The notes under the pieces were generated by a model. It did not search any database. It was not told the DNA's origin and saw only the letters and a list, made by a program, of their open reading frames with translations. From positions 412,722 to 476,721 of the forward strand of contig NZ_KB892013.1 in NCBI RefSeq assembly GCF_000373645.1: a stretch of DNA of 64,000 nt. Direction: 5' to 3'. This document shows positions 27,314-36,425 of this stretch, piece after piece (within the stretch, counting starts at the first letter, position 1; each line of letters opens with the position of its first letter). Made by a program: the position numbers and the translations under genes. This stretch comes from Streptomyces sp. ATexAB-D23. GTDB lineage: Bacteria > Actinomycetota > Actinomycetes > Streptomycetales > Streptomycetaceae.

Positions 27314-27638
27314 GCCGCCGCCAAGGGGCGGGCGTCGGGGGGCGTACTCCAGAACGAGCCGCATGACCACACGGCTCACTCCCGCGTGCGCCCCCGGCCC
27401 GCCCATGCGCGCCACGGCCCTCGTCACCGAAGGTGTCCAGTTGTGGCCGGTCGATCAGGAGCGGGAAGGCGTTGCGGTCGCTCTATCGGCATGGCCTGCT
27501 TCGAGACCCCGCCCGTCACCCTTGCGAGGTGCCACGAACCGAGTCACCGACCCCCTGACGCACCGTTGACAGCCCGTCGCCCACACCTGACCATGCGTTA
27601 CGGGGATCACATCGTCTGGCTCGACCCGTGGGGGGCAT
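27314..27638. other. Gene-less 325-base region before the restriction gene
   Basis: No credible gene. It holds TTGACA at 27566-27571 with GACCAT 17 bases downstream, a reasonable promoter for the restriction-modification gene. Short frames here have no family resemblance. Confidence 0.55.
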
Positions 27639-30600
27639 ATGTCAGAGGGGCTGTACGGCTGGCTTGTTTCTGCTGTGGCGGAGTTCGGCCGGACAGCCAA
27701 GATCAAACTGTCCGGCGGTGGCGGTGCCGAAGCATCGATACGCGGTCCACTCGAAGCCCTGCTCAAGGTCGTCGGGGAGCGGCACCACCAGCATGAGGTG
27801 AGCTGGCACGACGAGTACTCGCTCCCCGACCTGGGCGTCCGCCCGGACTACGCGGTGCGGGCCGGCGGTGAGCTGACGGGCTACATCGAGCTCAAGCGGC
27901 CCGGCCTCTCCGTGGACCCCAGTACGTTCGACAAGGCCAACACGGAGCAGTGGGAGAAACTGCGGAATCTCCCCAACGTGCTCTACTCCAACGGGACCGA
28001 GTGGCGACTTTTCCGTGACGGACAGCAGGTCGGGCAGACGGTCTGGTTCAGTGGTGCGTTGAAGAGCGCCGGCGCCGCGCTGACCCCGGTTGATCCGGCG
28101 GCCTTCGACGCACTGCTCAAGGTGTTCCTGAACTGGAAGCCTCCCGCGATCTCCAACGTCTCCCGGCTGGTCCAGCACGTCGCCCCTCTGTGCAGGCTTC
28201 TGCGGTCAGCCGTTGTGGAGCAACTGGCCGCAGAACGGAAGTCGTCCGCCGCGGACGACGACCCGCGGGCCAGACCCTTCACCGGTCTCAAGAACGAGTG
28301 GCGCAGACTGCTGTTCCCCACCGCCGACGACGCCACGTTCGCGGACGGTTACGCCCAGGCCGTGACCTTCGCGCTCCTCCTCGCGCGCTCCGAGGACATT
28401 CTCGTGCCGGACGTCGGGCTCCACGACATCGGCCGCCGCCTGGACGCTGACCACGCCCTCATGGGCAGGGCGCTGCAGTTGCTCACGGACCACGTCAACG
28501 ACCGCTTCCGAGTGACGCTCGAACTGCTGCAGCGCACGATCACAGGTGTGGACTGGCCCGCCATCCGGGCCGGCAACCGGGATGCGTACCTCCACCTGTA
28601 CGAACACTTCCTGACCGTGTACGACCAGGCGCTGCGCCAGAAGAGCGGCTCCTACTACACCCCGCACCAGATCGTGCGGGAGATGGTCCGCCTCACCGAG
28701 GACGTGCTGCGCACCCGACTCGGACAGCAGACCGGCTTCGGTGAGGACGACGTGCGCATCGTGGACCCCGCCATGGGCACGGGCACCTACTTGCACACGG
28801 TCATCGAGCGGGTGGCGGAGCAGGCCGCCGACCGCTACGGCCCGGCGATGGCCCCGGACGCCATCGCCCGGCTCGCCACCCGCCTCTACGGCTTCGAGTT
28901 GCAGATGGGCCCGTACGCCGTCGCCGAGCTCCGGACGTCGGACCTGCTGAAGCGCCACAGGACGCCGGTGCCCGAGGGCGGGCTCAATCTCTTCGTCACC
29001 GACACCCTCGACAATCCCTTTATCGAGGACGAACAGCTGTACACGCACGACGTACTGTCCGCCTCCCGGCGGCGGGCCAACCACATCAAGGCGACCATCC
29101 CGGTGAACGTCGTGATCGGGAACCCGCCGTACGACGACAAGGCGGAGAACCGCGGGGGCTGGGTGGAGAAGCGCGGCGGCAGCCAGGAATCGCCCCTGCT
29201 CGACGACTTCAGGCTCGCCGGAAACGGCCGCTACGAGCACGTCCTGAAGAACATGTACGTCTACTTCTGGCGGTGGGCCACCTGGAAGGTATTCGACGCG
29301 CACGAGGGCGACCGGCACGGAGTGGTCTGCTTCATCACCCCTTCCGGCTGGGTGACGGGTCCCGGCGGAAGGGGCATGCGGCGGTATCTGCGGCGGACGT
29401 GCGACGAGGGATGGATCATCAACCTCTCCCCGGAGGGCCAGCGGGCCGAAGTCGCCACCCGTCCCTTCCCCGGTGTCGCTCAGCCACTCGCCATCTGCGT
29501 CTTCGTCCGCAGGGCGGGAGAGAAACGCCGCGCGGACCACGGGGCTCACGTGCACTACCGCTCCGTCTCGGGCAGCCGTGATGACAAGTTCCGGCAGCTG
29601 TGCGACATCCGTCTGGACGACGGGGGCTGGAGGGACACCCATCCGACGGGGCATCGCTCCTTCACACCGGTGACGCAATCGGGCTGGGAAGAGTTTCCTG
29701 CTCTGGACGACCTCTTCCCGTGGGGCAGCCCCGGTGCCAAGGCGAACCGGTCCTGGGTCAGCAGTCCGTCGAAGGAGATCCTGCGCCGCCGGTGGGCGAC
29801 GCTGATCCGCGAGCCCGACCCGGAGACGAAGTCCGAACTGTTCAAGGAGACCCGGGATCGCAGGCTCGGTGACAGGAAGGAGCCACTCCCCGGCCGCACT
29901 GCGCACTCCCGTTCGATGAACGAAGAGACACACAGCCGCCCCGAGACGGTGAGAATCGCACTGCGCAGCTTCGACAGGCAGTGGCTGATCGCCGACAACC
30001 GCGCCCTCGACTACCCTCGCCCGGACCTGTGGGCTGCGATCCACGGCGGCCAGATCTTCCTGAACCAGCAGTCGTCGCACGCAATCGACTCGGGCCCAGC
30101 CGTCGTGGCGACCCACCTCGTACCCGACACCCACCACTTCAACGGCCGTGGTGGCCGAGTCATGCCGATCCTGCATCCCGATGGGTCGCCCAATACCGCG
30201 GCGGGTCTTCTGCCCCACCTCACACGTACCTTCGGCGGCGAGCCGGTGACCGTAGCGGATCTTGCCGCCTACACCGCCGCCGTCACCGGGCACAGCGCCT
30301 TCACCGAACGCTTCACGGAAGAACTGCTCACTCCTGGCGTACGTCTACCGCTGACCCGCAACGCGGAACTCTGGAACAGGGCCACGGCTCTGGGCCGCGA
30401 GATCCTCTGGGCATCGACGTACGGCGAGCGCTGCGCCGACACCCCGGCCGGCCGCACCGCCGCTGACGTCGGGTTTCCGTCCGGAGACGAGCGGCAGGTC
30501 CGCTACCTGACCCACATCGGCAGCACCGTCCCCAACACGATGTCCTACGAACCCGGTACGGAGACTCTGCGTGTGGGTGAGGGCACGTTCGCTCCGGTGC

Positions 30601-30947
30601 CGGAGGCGGTCTGGGCCTACCACGTAGGCGGCATGCGGGTCGTGAACAAGTGGTTCGGCTACCGCAAGGCCAAGCCGACGAGCAAGAGAACCAGCCCTCT
30701 GGACGACATCCACGTCGACAGCTGGCCGCCGGAGTGGACGACGGAACTGATCGAACTGCTCTGTGTCCTGCGTCGCCTCACCGATCTGGCCCCCGCGCAG
30801 AGCGCCCTGCTCACGGAGATTCTCGCGGGCGAGGTCATCACATGCGCCGAACTGGCCACTGAGGGAGTGACGCTCGCACCGGCCTCCGGCCGCAAGCCGC
30901 GCCACCGCCCCGCGGACGGGCTTTTCACGGAGGAGCACGTCATCTGA
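27639..30947 (+). CDS. Single-chain restriction-modification enzyme, type ISP-like without a helicase
   Basis: 1102 residues. The N-terminus carries a PD-(D/E)xK nuclease: D70 in LGVRPDYAV and E84-x-K86 in GYIELKRPG. After an alpha-rich linker comes an N6-adenine methyltransferase with SAM motif DPAMGTGTY (about 376-384) and catalytic NPPYDDKA (from about 494). The C-terminal part (about 870-1100), ending in WFGYRKAKP and DIHVDSWPPEW, resembles the ISP-type specificity region. The roughly 280 residues between nuclease and methyltransferase are too few for an SF2 helicase as found in LlaBIII-type ISP enzymes, so cutting would be type IIG-like. It is the only restriction gene in the window. Confidence 0.85.
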   Translation: MSEGLYGWLVSAVAEFGRTAKIKLSGGGGAEASIRGPLEALLKVVGERHHQHEVSWHDEYSLPDLGVRPDYAVRAGGELTGYIELKRPGLSVDPSTFDKANTEQWEKLRNLPNVLYSNGTEWRLFRDGQQVGQTVWFSGALKSAGAALTPVDPAAFDALLKVFLNWKPPAISNVSRLVQHVAPLCRLLRSAVVEQLAAERKSSAADDDPRARPFTGLKNEWRRLLFPTADDATFADGYAQAVTFALLLARSEDILVPDVGLHDIGRRLDADHALMGRALQLLTDHVNDRFRVTLELLQRTITGVDWPAIRAGNRDAYLHLYEHFLTVYDQALRQKSGSYYTPHQIVREMVRLTEDVLRTRLGQQTGFGEDDVRIVDPAMGTGTYLHTVIERVAEQAADRYGPAMAPDAIARLATRLYGFELQMGPYAVAELRTSDLLKRHRTPVPEGGLNLFVTDTLDNPFIEDEQLYTHDVLSASRRRANHIKATIPVNVVIGNPPYDDKAENRGGWVEKRGGSQESPLLDDFRLAGNGRYEHVLKNMYVYFWRWATWKVFDAHEGDRHGVVCFITPSGWVTGPGGRGMRRYLRRTCDEGWIINLSPEGQRAEVATRPFPGVAQPLAICVFVRRAGEKRRADHGAHVHYRSVSGSRDDKFRQLCDIRLDDGGWRDTHPTGHRSFTPVTQSGWEEFPALDDLFPWGSPGAKANRSWVSSPSKEILRRRWATLIREPDPETKSELFKETRDRRLGDRKEPLPGRTAHSRSMNEETHSRPETVRIALRSFDRQWLIADNRALDYPRPDLWAAIHGGQIFLNQQSSHAIDSGPAVVATHLVPDTHHFNGRGGRVMPILHPDGSPNTAAGLLPHLTRTFGGEPVTVADLAAYTAAVTGHSAFTERFTEELLTPGVRLPLTRNAELWNRATALGREILWASTYGERCADTPAGRTAADVGFPSGDERQVRYLTHIGSTVPNTMSYEPGTETLRVGEGTFAPVPEAVWAYHVGGMRVVNKWFGYRKAKPTSKRTSPLDDIHVDSWPPEWTTELIELLCVLRRLTDLAPAQSALLTEILAGEVITCAELATEGVTLAPASGRKPRHRPADGLFTEEHVI

Positions 30948-30957
30948 CGCCAAGGGC

Positions 30958-31368
30958 TCAGGCCGGGCGCGATGTGCGACCAAGCGCCTCGGCGAGCGAA
31001 ATGGAGCCCTGGGCGAGTCTCCGGACGGTCCGGGCGAAGTACGGGGCCGCCGCTTCACCGGACTCGGCGAAGCGGGCCACGTCACTCAGCCTCAACTCGG
31101 ATGCCTCAGCCACACGGCGGTAGTGAACCGCTGCACCGAGGTCCGTCACCACCAGCCAGCCGTCCCGTTGCTCCAGCAGCCGCAACCACGCCAGGACCGG
31201 CGCATCGACGCACACCTGGTCCGGATCGAGCCCGCGTGCAGATGCGCCGCCCGCATGCTGCCGGCCGCCGCTGCCGGGATCGGGCAGTGCGGCAGCGGCC
31301 AACTGGGCGAGAAGTCGCCACTGCGCATCAGTGAGGTCCATGTCAGGCATGGGGGCCGGAGAATGCAT
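30958..31368 (-). CDS. Unrecognised protein next to the restriction enzyme
   Basis: 136 residues; no family recognised. The N-terminus DLTDAQWRLLAQLAAAALPD is reminiscent of IS5-type transposase openings, but the rest (VLAWLRLLEQRDGWLVVTDLG, SELRLSDVARFAESGEAAAPYF) has no transposase catalytic residues. It looks like a small helical, possibly DNA-binding protein. It converges on the restriction enzyme with 10 bases between stops. Start is uncertain: ATG 31368 or ATG 31341 (MDLTDAQW). A neighbouring frame just upstream could be a displaced N-terminus. Confidence 0.55.
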   Translation of the reverse strand: MHSPAPMPDMDLTDAQWRLLAQLAAAALPDPGSGGRQHAGGASARGLDPDQVCVDAPVLAWLRLLEQRDGWLVVTDLGAAVHYRRVAEASELRLSDVARFAESGEAAAPYFARTVRRLAQGSISLAEALGRTSRPA

Positions 31369-31536
31369 GGCGTCATGCCTAGCACATGGGTGCGTCCGGC
31401 TCGGACCAACGCCTCGTCGGAACGGGTATCGACGCGCGTGAGCACGGCCTCTGCGAGCACCCGGAAATCCTTGCGGCACGTCCTCACGTACTGCTGTGCG
31501 TAACGCACCGGGCGGGCTACGGGCATGGTCAGGCGC

Positions 31537-32109
31537 TCATTTCTCCCCCAGCCGCCCGAGCGCCTCCCGGGCCGCACCCGCCAGCCGGGGCCGGGGCAGT
31601 GCGGCCTCCAGGACCGGGCGGGCGGCCGCGTCCCCCAGGGATCCCAGGCCCTCGACGCAGGCCAGGGCGACCCGCCAGTGGGGTTCGTCCGGGGCCAGGA
31701 GCCGGGACAGGGTGGTGATCAGGGCGGGTACGGACTCGGGGGCGCGCAGGGTGGTGAGCAGGCGGACCGGATGCAGGGCGTAGGCGGTGCGCAGGGAGTT
31801 GGTGGCGAGCGCGGCGGCGGCGCGCGGGGTGCGGGGGTCGCCGAGGCGGGCCAGGGCGTGGGCGGCGCTCGCGCAGCGCTCGGGGTCGCGGTGGTTGAGC
31901 AGGAGCACGAGCGTTTCGAAGGCGCGGGGGTCGCCGCCGCAGCCCAGCCGGAACGCGGCGATCTCGCGTGCCCACAGGGGGCGTTCGTGCTCGACGAGCA
32001 CCCGGGCGAGTTCCTCGTCGTCCTCGGTGGCGAGCAGCCGGCGGCAGGCCGCCGAGTCCGCCGCCTCTTCGGCCAGCCGGTGTGTCAGGGACCGGAACTC
32101 CTCATCCAT
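31537..32109 (-). CDS. HEAT-repeat protein
   Basis: 190 residues made of Ala/Leu-rich helical pairs typical of HEAT/Armadillo repeats: AFETLVLLLNHRDPERCASA, TPRAAAALATNSLRTAYALHP and ESVPALITTLSRLLAPDEPHW. Likely a protein-protein adaptor; no specific role. ATG 32109 (MDEEFRS). Divergent from the hydroxyacyl-CoA dehydrogenase gene across a 370-base region. Confidence 0.8.
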   Translation of the reverse strand: MDEEFRSLTHRLAEEAADSAACRRLLATEDDEELARVLVEHERPLWAREIAAFRLGCGGDPRAFETLVLLLNHRDPERCASAAHALARLGDPRTPRAAAALATNSLRTAYALHPVRLLTTLRAPESVPALITTLSRLLAPDEPHWRVALACVEGLGSLGDAAARPVLEAALPRPRLAGAAREALGRLGEK

Positions 32110-32479
32110 GACTGTCAGCGTACCGGCGGACACACAGCGTGCCGATGGGGCCGGGGAATGTGGCAGGGGCCACAACTGGGCAGGGCTGGCGCGCTCGTTA
32201 CCCGCCGGTTAAGCTCAGGTGAGCGGGTTGAACCCCGCCGGCTCCGGTTGGCCTGGTGACGCAGCCACCCGGAGTGTTGTCGGTTCGGCAGTTCCACGAG
32301 ACGTGACCCCGGGACAGGGTCCGTCGCCCCTTTCACGGTCCCGGCGTGCCTCACGCCCGGCGGCCGAGCACCACGACAGGCAACTCCCGCGCACCATGCG
32401 CCGGCCGGGCCCATCCGCCCCTCTCATCGGCCGCGCGCCGTGCGTTCCCTCAGTCGTCACTCATCCCTGGAGTCCCCTG
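32110..32479. other. Gene-less region with palindrome before the dehydrogenase
   Basis: 370 bases without a gene. A 15-base imperfect palindrome TTACCCGCCGGTTAA (32198-32212; 12 of 14 non-central positions self-complementary) resembles operators of TetR-family fatty-acid regulators in actinomycetes. The dehydrogenase ATG at 32480 follows CTGGAGTCCCCTG. The rest is promoter and leader sequence. Confidence 0.5.
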
Positions 32480-34261
32480 ATGGACATCCCTCTCTCCACC
32501 ATTGCCGTCGTCGGCCTCGGCACGATGGGCACCGGCATCGCCGAGGTCCTGGCCCGGTCCGGCCGCGAGGTCATCGGCATCGACGTCGACGACGCGGCCG
32601 CCGGCCAGGCCGTCGCCTCCCTGGAGGCGTCCACCGCCCGCGCCGTGGAGCGCGGGCGGATCACCGAGGAGGAGCGGCGCGACGCGCTCGCCCGCTTCCG
32701 CACCTTCTCCGACCTCCAGGCCGCCGCCGACGCGGAGCTGGTCATCGAGGTCGTGCCGGAGTCGTACGAGATCAAGCAGCAGGTCTTCCGGGAGCTCGAC
32801 GCGGTCGTCTCCCCCACCGCCATCCTCGCGACCGGTACCAACGCCCTGTCGGTGACCCGGCTGGCGGCGGAGTCGCAGCACCCCGAGCGGGTGCTCGGCC
32901 TGCACTTCTTCAACCCGGCGCCCGCGATGAAGCTGGTCGAGGTGGTCTCCTCGGTGCTGACCGCCCCGCCGGCCGTCGCCGCCGTCACGGAGCTGGCCCG
33001 TCTGCTGGGCAAGGAGCCGGTCTCCATCGGCGACCGCCCCGGGTTCGTCGCCGACGGCCTGCTCTTCGGCTACCTCAACCAGGCCGCCGCGATGTACGAG
33101 GCGAACTACGCCTCCCGCGAGGACATCGACGCGGCGATGAAGCTGGGCTGCGGTCTGCCGATGGGCCCGCTGGCCCTGCTGGACCTGATCGGCATCGACA
33201 CGGCCCGTACGGTCCTGGAGGCGATGTACTCCGCCTCGCACGACCGGCTGCACGCCCCGGCGCCGATCCTCGGCCAGCTCGGCGCGGCCGGGCTGACCGG
33301 CCGCAAGGCGGGGCGCGGCTTCTACACGTACGCCGGGCCCGGCAGCCAGAGCGTGGTGCCGGACGCGCTGACGCCCGCCCCGCGCGGCGGGGAGTCCGCC
33401 GGGCGCGCCGTGCGGTCGGTGGGTGTCGCGGGCTCCGGGACGATGGCGTCGGGCATCGCGGAGGTCTTCGCGAAGGCCGGTTACGCCGTGGTGCTCGCCG
33501 CCCGCGGCCAGGAGAAGGCGGACCTCGCCAAGGGCCGCGTCGCCAAGTCGCTGGACCGGTCGGTCGCCAAGGGGCGGCTGACCCAGGAGGCGCGGGACGA
33601 GACGCTGGCCAGGATCTCGGCCGCGGGCTCGCTGGACGCGTTCGCCGATGTGGACCTCGCCGTGGAGGCGGTCGCCGAGGACCTGGCGGTCAAGCAGCAG
33701 TTGTTCGCCACACTCGACAAGGTGTGCAGGCCCGGCGCCGTGCTCGCCACCACCACCTCCTCGCTACCGGTCGTGGCGATCGCCAGGGCCACCGGGCGGC
33801 CCGAGGACGTCATCGGGATGCACTTCTTCAACCCGGCGCCCGCGATGAAGCTGGTCGAGGTCGTGCGTACGGTGCTCACCGCCGACGATGTGCACGCGAC
33901 GGTCCACGAGGTGTGCCTGAAGGTGCGCAAGCACCCGGTGGACTGCGGGGACCGGGCCGGTTTCATCGTGAACGCGCTGCTGTTCCCATACCTCAACAAC
34001 GCGATCAAGATGGTCGAGGAGCACTACGCGTCCCTCGACGACATCGACGCCGCGATGAAGCTGGGCGGCGGCTACCCGATGGGCCCGTTCGAGCTGCTGG
34101 ACGTGGTGGGGCTCGATGTCTCGCTGGCGATCGAGAAGGTGCTGCACGGCGAGTTCCGCGATCCGGGCCTGGCGCCCGCCCCGCTCCTGGAGCATCTGGT
34201 GGCCGCGGGCTGCCTCGGCCGCAAGACGGGGCGCGGCTTCCGCGAATATGCCCGGCGCTGA
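32480..34261 (+). CDS. Duplicated 3-hydroxyacyl-CoA dehydrogenase (3-hydroxybutyryl-CoA type)
   Basis: 593 residues in two tandem copies of a ~290-residue 3-hydroxyacyl-CoA dehydrogenase. Each has an NAD-binding GxGxxG-type loop (GLGTMGT at 12, GSGTMAS at 318), the catalytic-His segment HFFNPAPAMKLVEVV (His142 and His448) and a C-terminal helical domain. It oxidises 3-hydroxyacyl-CoA, or in reverse reduces acetoacetyl-CoA to 3-hydroxybutyryl-CoA, the step feeding crotonyl-CoA into the ccr pathway downstream. Start ATG 32480. The TetR gene follows in the same direction, 91 bases later. Confidence 0.92.
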   Translation: MDIPLSTIAVVGLGTMGTGIAEVLARSGREVIGIDVDDAAAGQAVASLEASTARAVERGRITEEERRDALARFRTFSDLQAAADAELVIEVVPESYEIKQQVFRELDAVVSPTAILATGTNALSVTRLAAESQHPERVLGLHFFNPAPAMKLVEVVSSVLTAPPAVAAVTELARLLGKEPVSIGDRPGFVADGLLFGYLNQAAAMYEANYASREDIDAAMKLGCGLPMGPLALLDLIGIDTARTVLEAMYSASHDRLHAPAPILGQLGAAGLTGRKAGRGFYTYAGPGSQSVVPDALTPAPRGGESAGRAVRSVGVAGSGTMASGIAEVFAKAGYAVVLAARGQEKADLAKGRVAKSLDRSVAKGRLTQEARDETLARISAAGSLDAFADVDLAVEAVAEDLAVKQQLFATLDKVCRPGAVLATTTSSLPVVAIARATGRPEDVIGMHFFNPAPAMKLVEVVRTVLTADDVHATVHEVCLKVRKHPVDCGDRAGFIVNALLFPYLNNAIKMVEEHYASLDDIDAAMKLGGGYPMGPFELLDVVGLDVSLAIEKVLHGEFRDPGLAPAPLLEHLVAAGCLGRKTGRGFREYARR

Positions 34262-34326
34262 CCGGGGGGCCGGCTGGGGCGGGTTGCTCGGTCCTCCGGG
34301 CGGCCCGCCCCCGCAGGCGCGCTCTC

Positions 34327-34346
34327 CTGCACCGATGCAGTACGTT
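34327..34346. promoter_or_regulatory. TetR promoter with overlapping operator
   Basis: The inverted repeat CTGCACCGATGCAG (34327-34340, 5-bp arms) abuts a -10 box TACGTT (34341-34346), six bases from the TetR ATG. A site between -35 and -10 suits autorepression, and the spacing suggests a leaderless message. Confidence 0.5.
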
Positions 34347-34352
34347 CACAGC

Positions 34353-35168
34353 ATGTCCCAGCCCGCCAGGTCCTCCCGTGTGTCCGCCGCGCCCGACGTC
34401 CCGGAAAGTGCCGCAGGCACCCGAGCCGCTGCCCAGCGGCTCAAAATGCGCCGTGAGCTGGCCGCCGCGGCGATGGAACTCTTCGCCACCAAGGGGTACG
34501 AAGCCACCACGGTCGACGAGATCGCGGGCGCGGCGGGTGTGGCCCGGCGGACCTTCTTCCGGCACTTCCGCTCCAAGGAAGAGGCGATCTTCCCGGACCA
34601 CGACGACACCCTCGTGCGGGCCGAGGCCGTCCTCAACGCCGCCCCCGCGCACGAGCATCCGCTCGACACGGTGTGCCGGGGCATCAAGGAAGTCATGCGG
34701 ATGTACGCGGCCAAGCCCGCGGTCTCCGTGGCCCGTTACAAGCTGACCCGCGAGGTGCCGACCCTGCGGCAGGCGGAGATCGCCTCGGTGGCCCGCTACG
34801 AGCGGCTGTTCACGCGTTATCTGCTGGGCCACTTCGACGAGCGCGACCACCATCCGGGCAACGACGACCCGTTGCTGGCGGAGGTCGCCGCGTCCGCCGT
34901 CGTCACCGCGCACAACCATGTGCTGCGCCGCTGGCTGCGGGCGGACGGGCAGGGCGATGTGGAGGCGCAGCTCGACCAGGCCTTCGCCATCGTCCGGGAC
35001 ACGTTCGGGACGGGGATCGGCGCCGGCCGCACCGCCGGGGCCGAGCCCGCGAAGCCGCCGGCCGCCTCGGTGCAGGCCCAGGGCGAGGTGCTGGTCGCGG
35101 TGGCCCGGACGGACGCACCCCTGGACGAAGTGATGCGTACGATCCAGCAGGCCCTCAAGGAGCGCTGA
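34353..35168 (+). CDS. TetR-family regulator, probably of acyl-CoA or ethylmalonyl-CoA genes
   Basis: 271 residues. The N-terminal HTH (about 35-85: MELFATKGYEATTVDEIAGA, ARRTFFRHFRSKEEAI) is TetR-type; the rest (about 90-220) is helical ligand-binding. The last 45 residues are Ala/Pro-rich and unusual. Placed between the dehydrogenase and the ccr operon, it likely responds to an acyl-CoA and controls these genes (inference from context). Start ATG 34353 (MSQPARS). Confidence 0.85.
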   Translation: MSQPARSSRVSAAPDVPESAAGTRAAAQRLKMRRELAAAAMELFATKGYEATTVDEIAGAAGVARRTFFRHFRSKEEAIFPDHDDTLVRAEAVLNAAPAHEHPLDTVCRGIKEVMRMYAAKPAVSVARYKLTREVPTLRQAEIASVARYERLFTRYLLGHFDERDHHPGNDDPLLAEVAASAVVTAHNHVLRRWLRADGQGDVEAQLDQAFAIVRDTFGTGIGAGRTAGAEPAKPPAASVQAQGEVLVAVARTDAPLDEVMRTIQQALKER

Positions 35169-35223
35169 GCCGGGCCGGGGAAACCCGGTTGCCGGGGTGG
35201 GGCCCCGGTGTTGAGGTGTGCGG

Positions 35224-36036
35224 ATGAACGATCATGTGACATCCGGCCCCGCCCGGCTCCTCACCGTCTTCGACCGGGAGATGCGCGAGCACGCCCGCCC
35301 CGATGGACCGGGCGCCCGCGTCGAACGCGTCGGTGACGTCGTACGGCAGGTGGGCGGCTCCCACGACTGGAACGGGGTGGTCTGGTCGTCGCCGGACCTG
35401 GACGCCTCCCGGGCGGACGCGGCGGTCGCCGCCCAGGTGGCGCACTGCGAGCGGCTGGGCTGCGAGGAGTTCGAGTGGAAGCTGTACGGGCACGACCGGC
35501 CCGCGGACCTCGGGGCGCGACTGTCGGCGGCCGGCTTCGAGGCCGAGGAGCCGGAGACCCTGCTCGTGGCGCCGGTCGCGGACCTGGCCACGGACGTACG
35601 GCTCCCGGAGGGCATCCGGCTGCGGACGGTGCGCGACGAGGCCGATGTGGAGCTGATGGCGCGCGCCCATGAGCAGGCGTTCGGCTCCGACTGGTCGCGG
35701 CTGCGCCACCAGGTGCCGGCCCGGCTGCGGGAGGACCCGGAGCATTTCGTGGGGGTGCTGGCCCTGGCGGGCGACGAGCCGGTGAGCTCGGCCCGCATGG
35801 AGCTGCACCCGGGCACGGGCTTCGCGGGGCTGTGGGGCGGCGGCACGGTGGCGGCGTGGCGCGGGCGGGGCGTCTACCGGGCGCTGGTGGCCTTCCGGGC
35901 GGGCGTGGCGGCGGAGCGCGGCTACCGGTATCTCCAGGTCGACGCGACCGAGGACAGTCGCCCGATCCTCCAGCGGCTCGGATTCACGGCACTGACCACG
36001 ACGACCCCGTACGTGTACCACCCCGCGCACCCCTGA
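35224..36036 (+). CDS. GNAT acetyltransferase with C-terminal GNAT domain
   Basis: 270 residues. The N-terminal half is a degenerate GNAT-like domain (WKLYGHDRPADLGARLSAAGF). The C-terminal half (about 130-250) has the acetyl-CoA loop VAAWRGRGVYRALV, with YLQVDATEDSRPILQRLGF as the final strand-helix. The acceptor is unknown. ATG 35224 has GAGG seven bases upstream. It lies between tetR and the ccr operon on the same strand; no functional link to the pathway is evident. Confidence 0.83.
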   Translation: MNDHVTSGPARLLTVFDREMREHARPDGPGARVERVGDVVRQVGGSHDWNGVVWSSPDLDASRADAAVAAQVAHCERLGCEEFEWKLYGHDRPADLGARLSAAGFEAEEPETLLVAPVADLATDVRLPEGIRLRTVRDEADVELMARAHEQAFGSDWSRLRHQVPARLREDPEHFVGVLALAGDEPVSSARMELHPGTGFAGLWGGGTVAAWRGRGVYRALVAFRAGVAAERGYRYLQVDATEDSRPILQRLGFTALTTTTPYVYHPAHP

Positions 36037-36425
36037 CCGTACAGACGGGTGCATACCACCCATACAGCCTCCCGTGTGGCTCATGCGTGGCACCCGGCTG
36101 ACAATTGAGGGAAATTACTGGCACCGAGTGCCTTGTCATCTGTCACGCAGTGCCATACCTTGAAGGCGTCCGGGCGGCCGGCGTGCTGGGATCTCACGTA
36201 CGCCGGCTGTCCCCGCAAGCCACCGCGCCTGCGCGCCCGGACGCCTGCGTCACCAGGCACCCTTCTGCTCCACAGAGCAAGCAGCCGAGCTTCACCCGCC
36301 GAACCGACGGCACACCTCCAGACCCGCCCCCCCCCTGTTCTCAGGGACCCCTCAGCGTTCCCTCAACGCTTCCCCGAGCTCTCGGCTTCGTCGAGCAGGG
36401 GAGACCCCATCCGCCGGAGGCACCC
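36037..36425. other. Long leader before ccr with inverted repeat and hairpin
   Basis: 389 bases with no gene. It contains GGCACCGAGTGCC (36120-36132, 5-bp arms), a candidate TetR or other dimer site, and a hairpin GCCGGCGT / ACGCCGGC at 36176-36206, which may affect read-through. Shine-Dalgarno GGAGG is at the right distance from the ccr GTG. The stretch 36250-36425 is C-rich and weakly structured. Confidence 0.45.

Noticed and set aside
27363-27569. Small plus-strand frame upstream of the restriction gene as a real gene
   Set aside because: No Shine-Dalgarno, no family similarity and biased Pro/Arg composition.
31284-31341. IS5-type transposase fragment (LTDAQW opening)
   Set aside because: Only a short similarity; no DDE residues, inverted repeats or target duplications around it.
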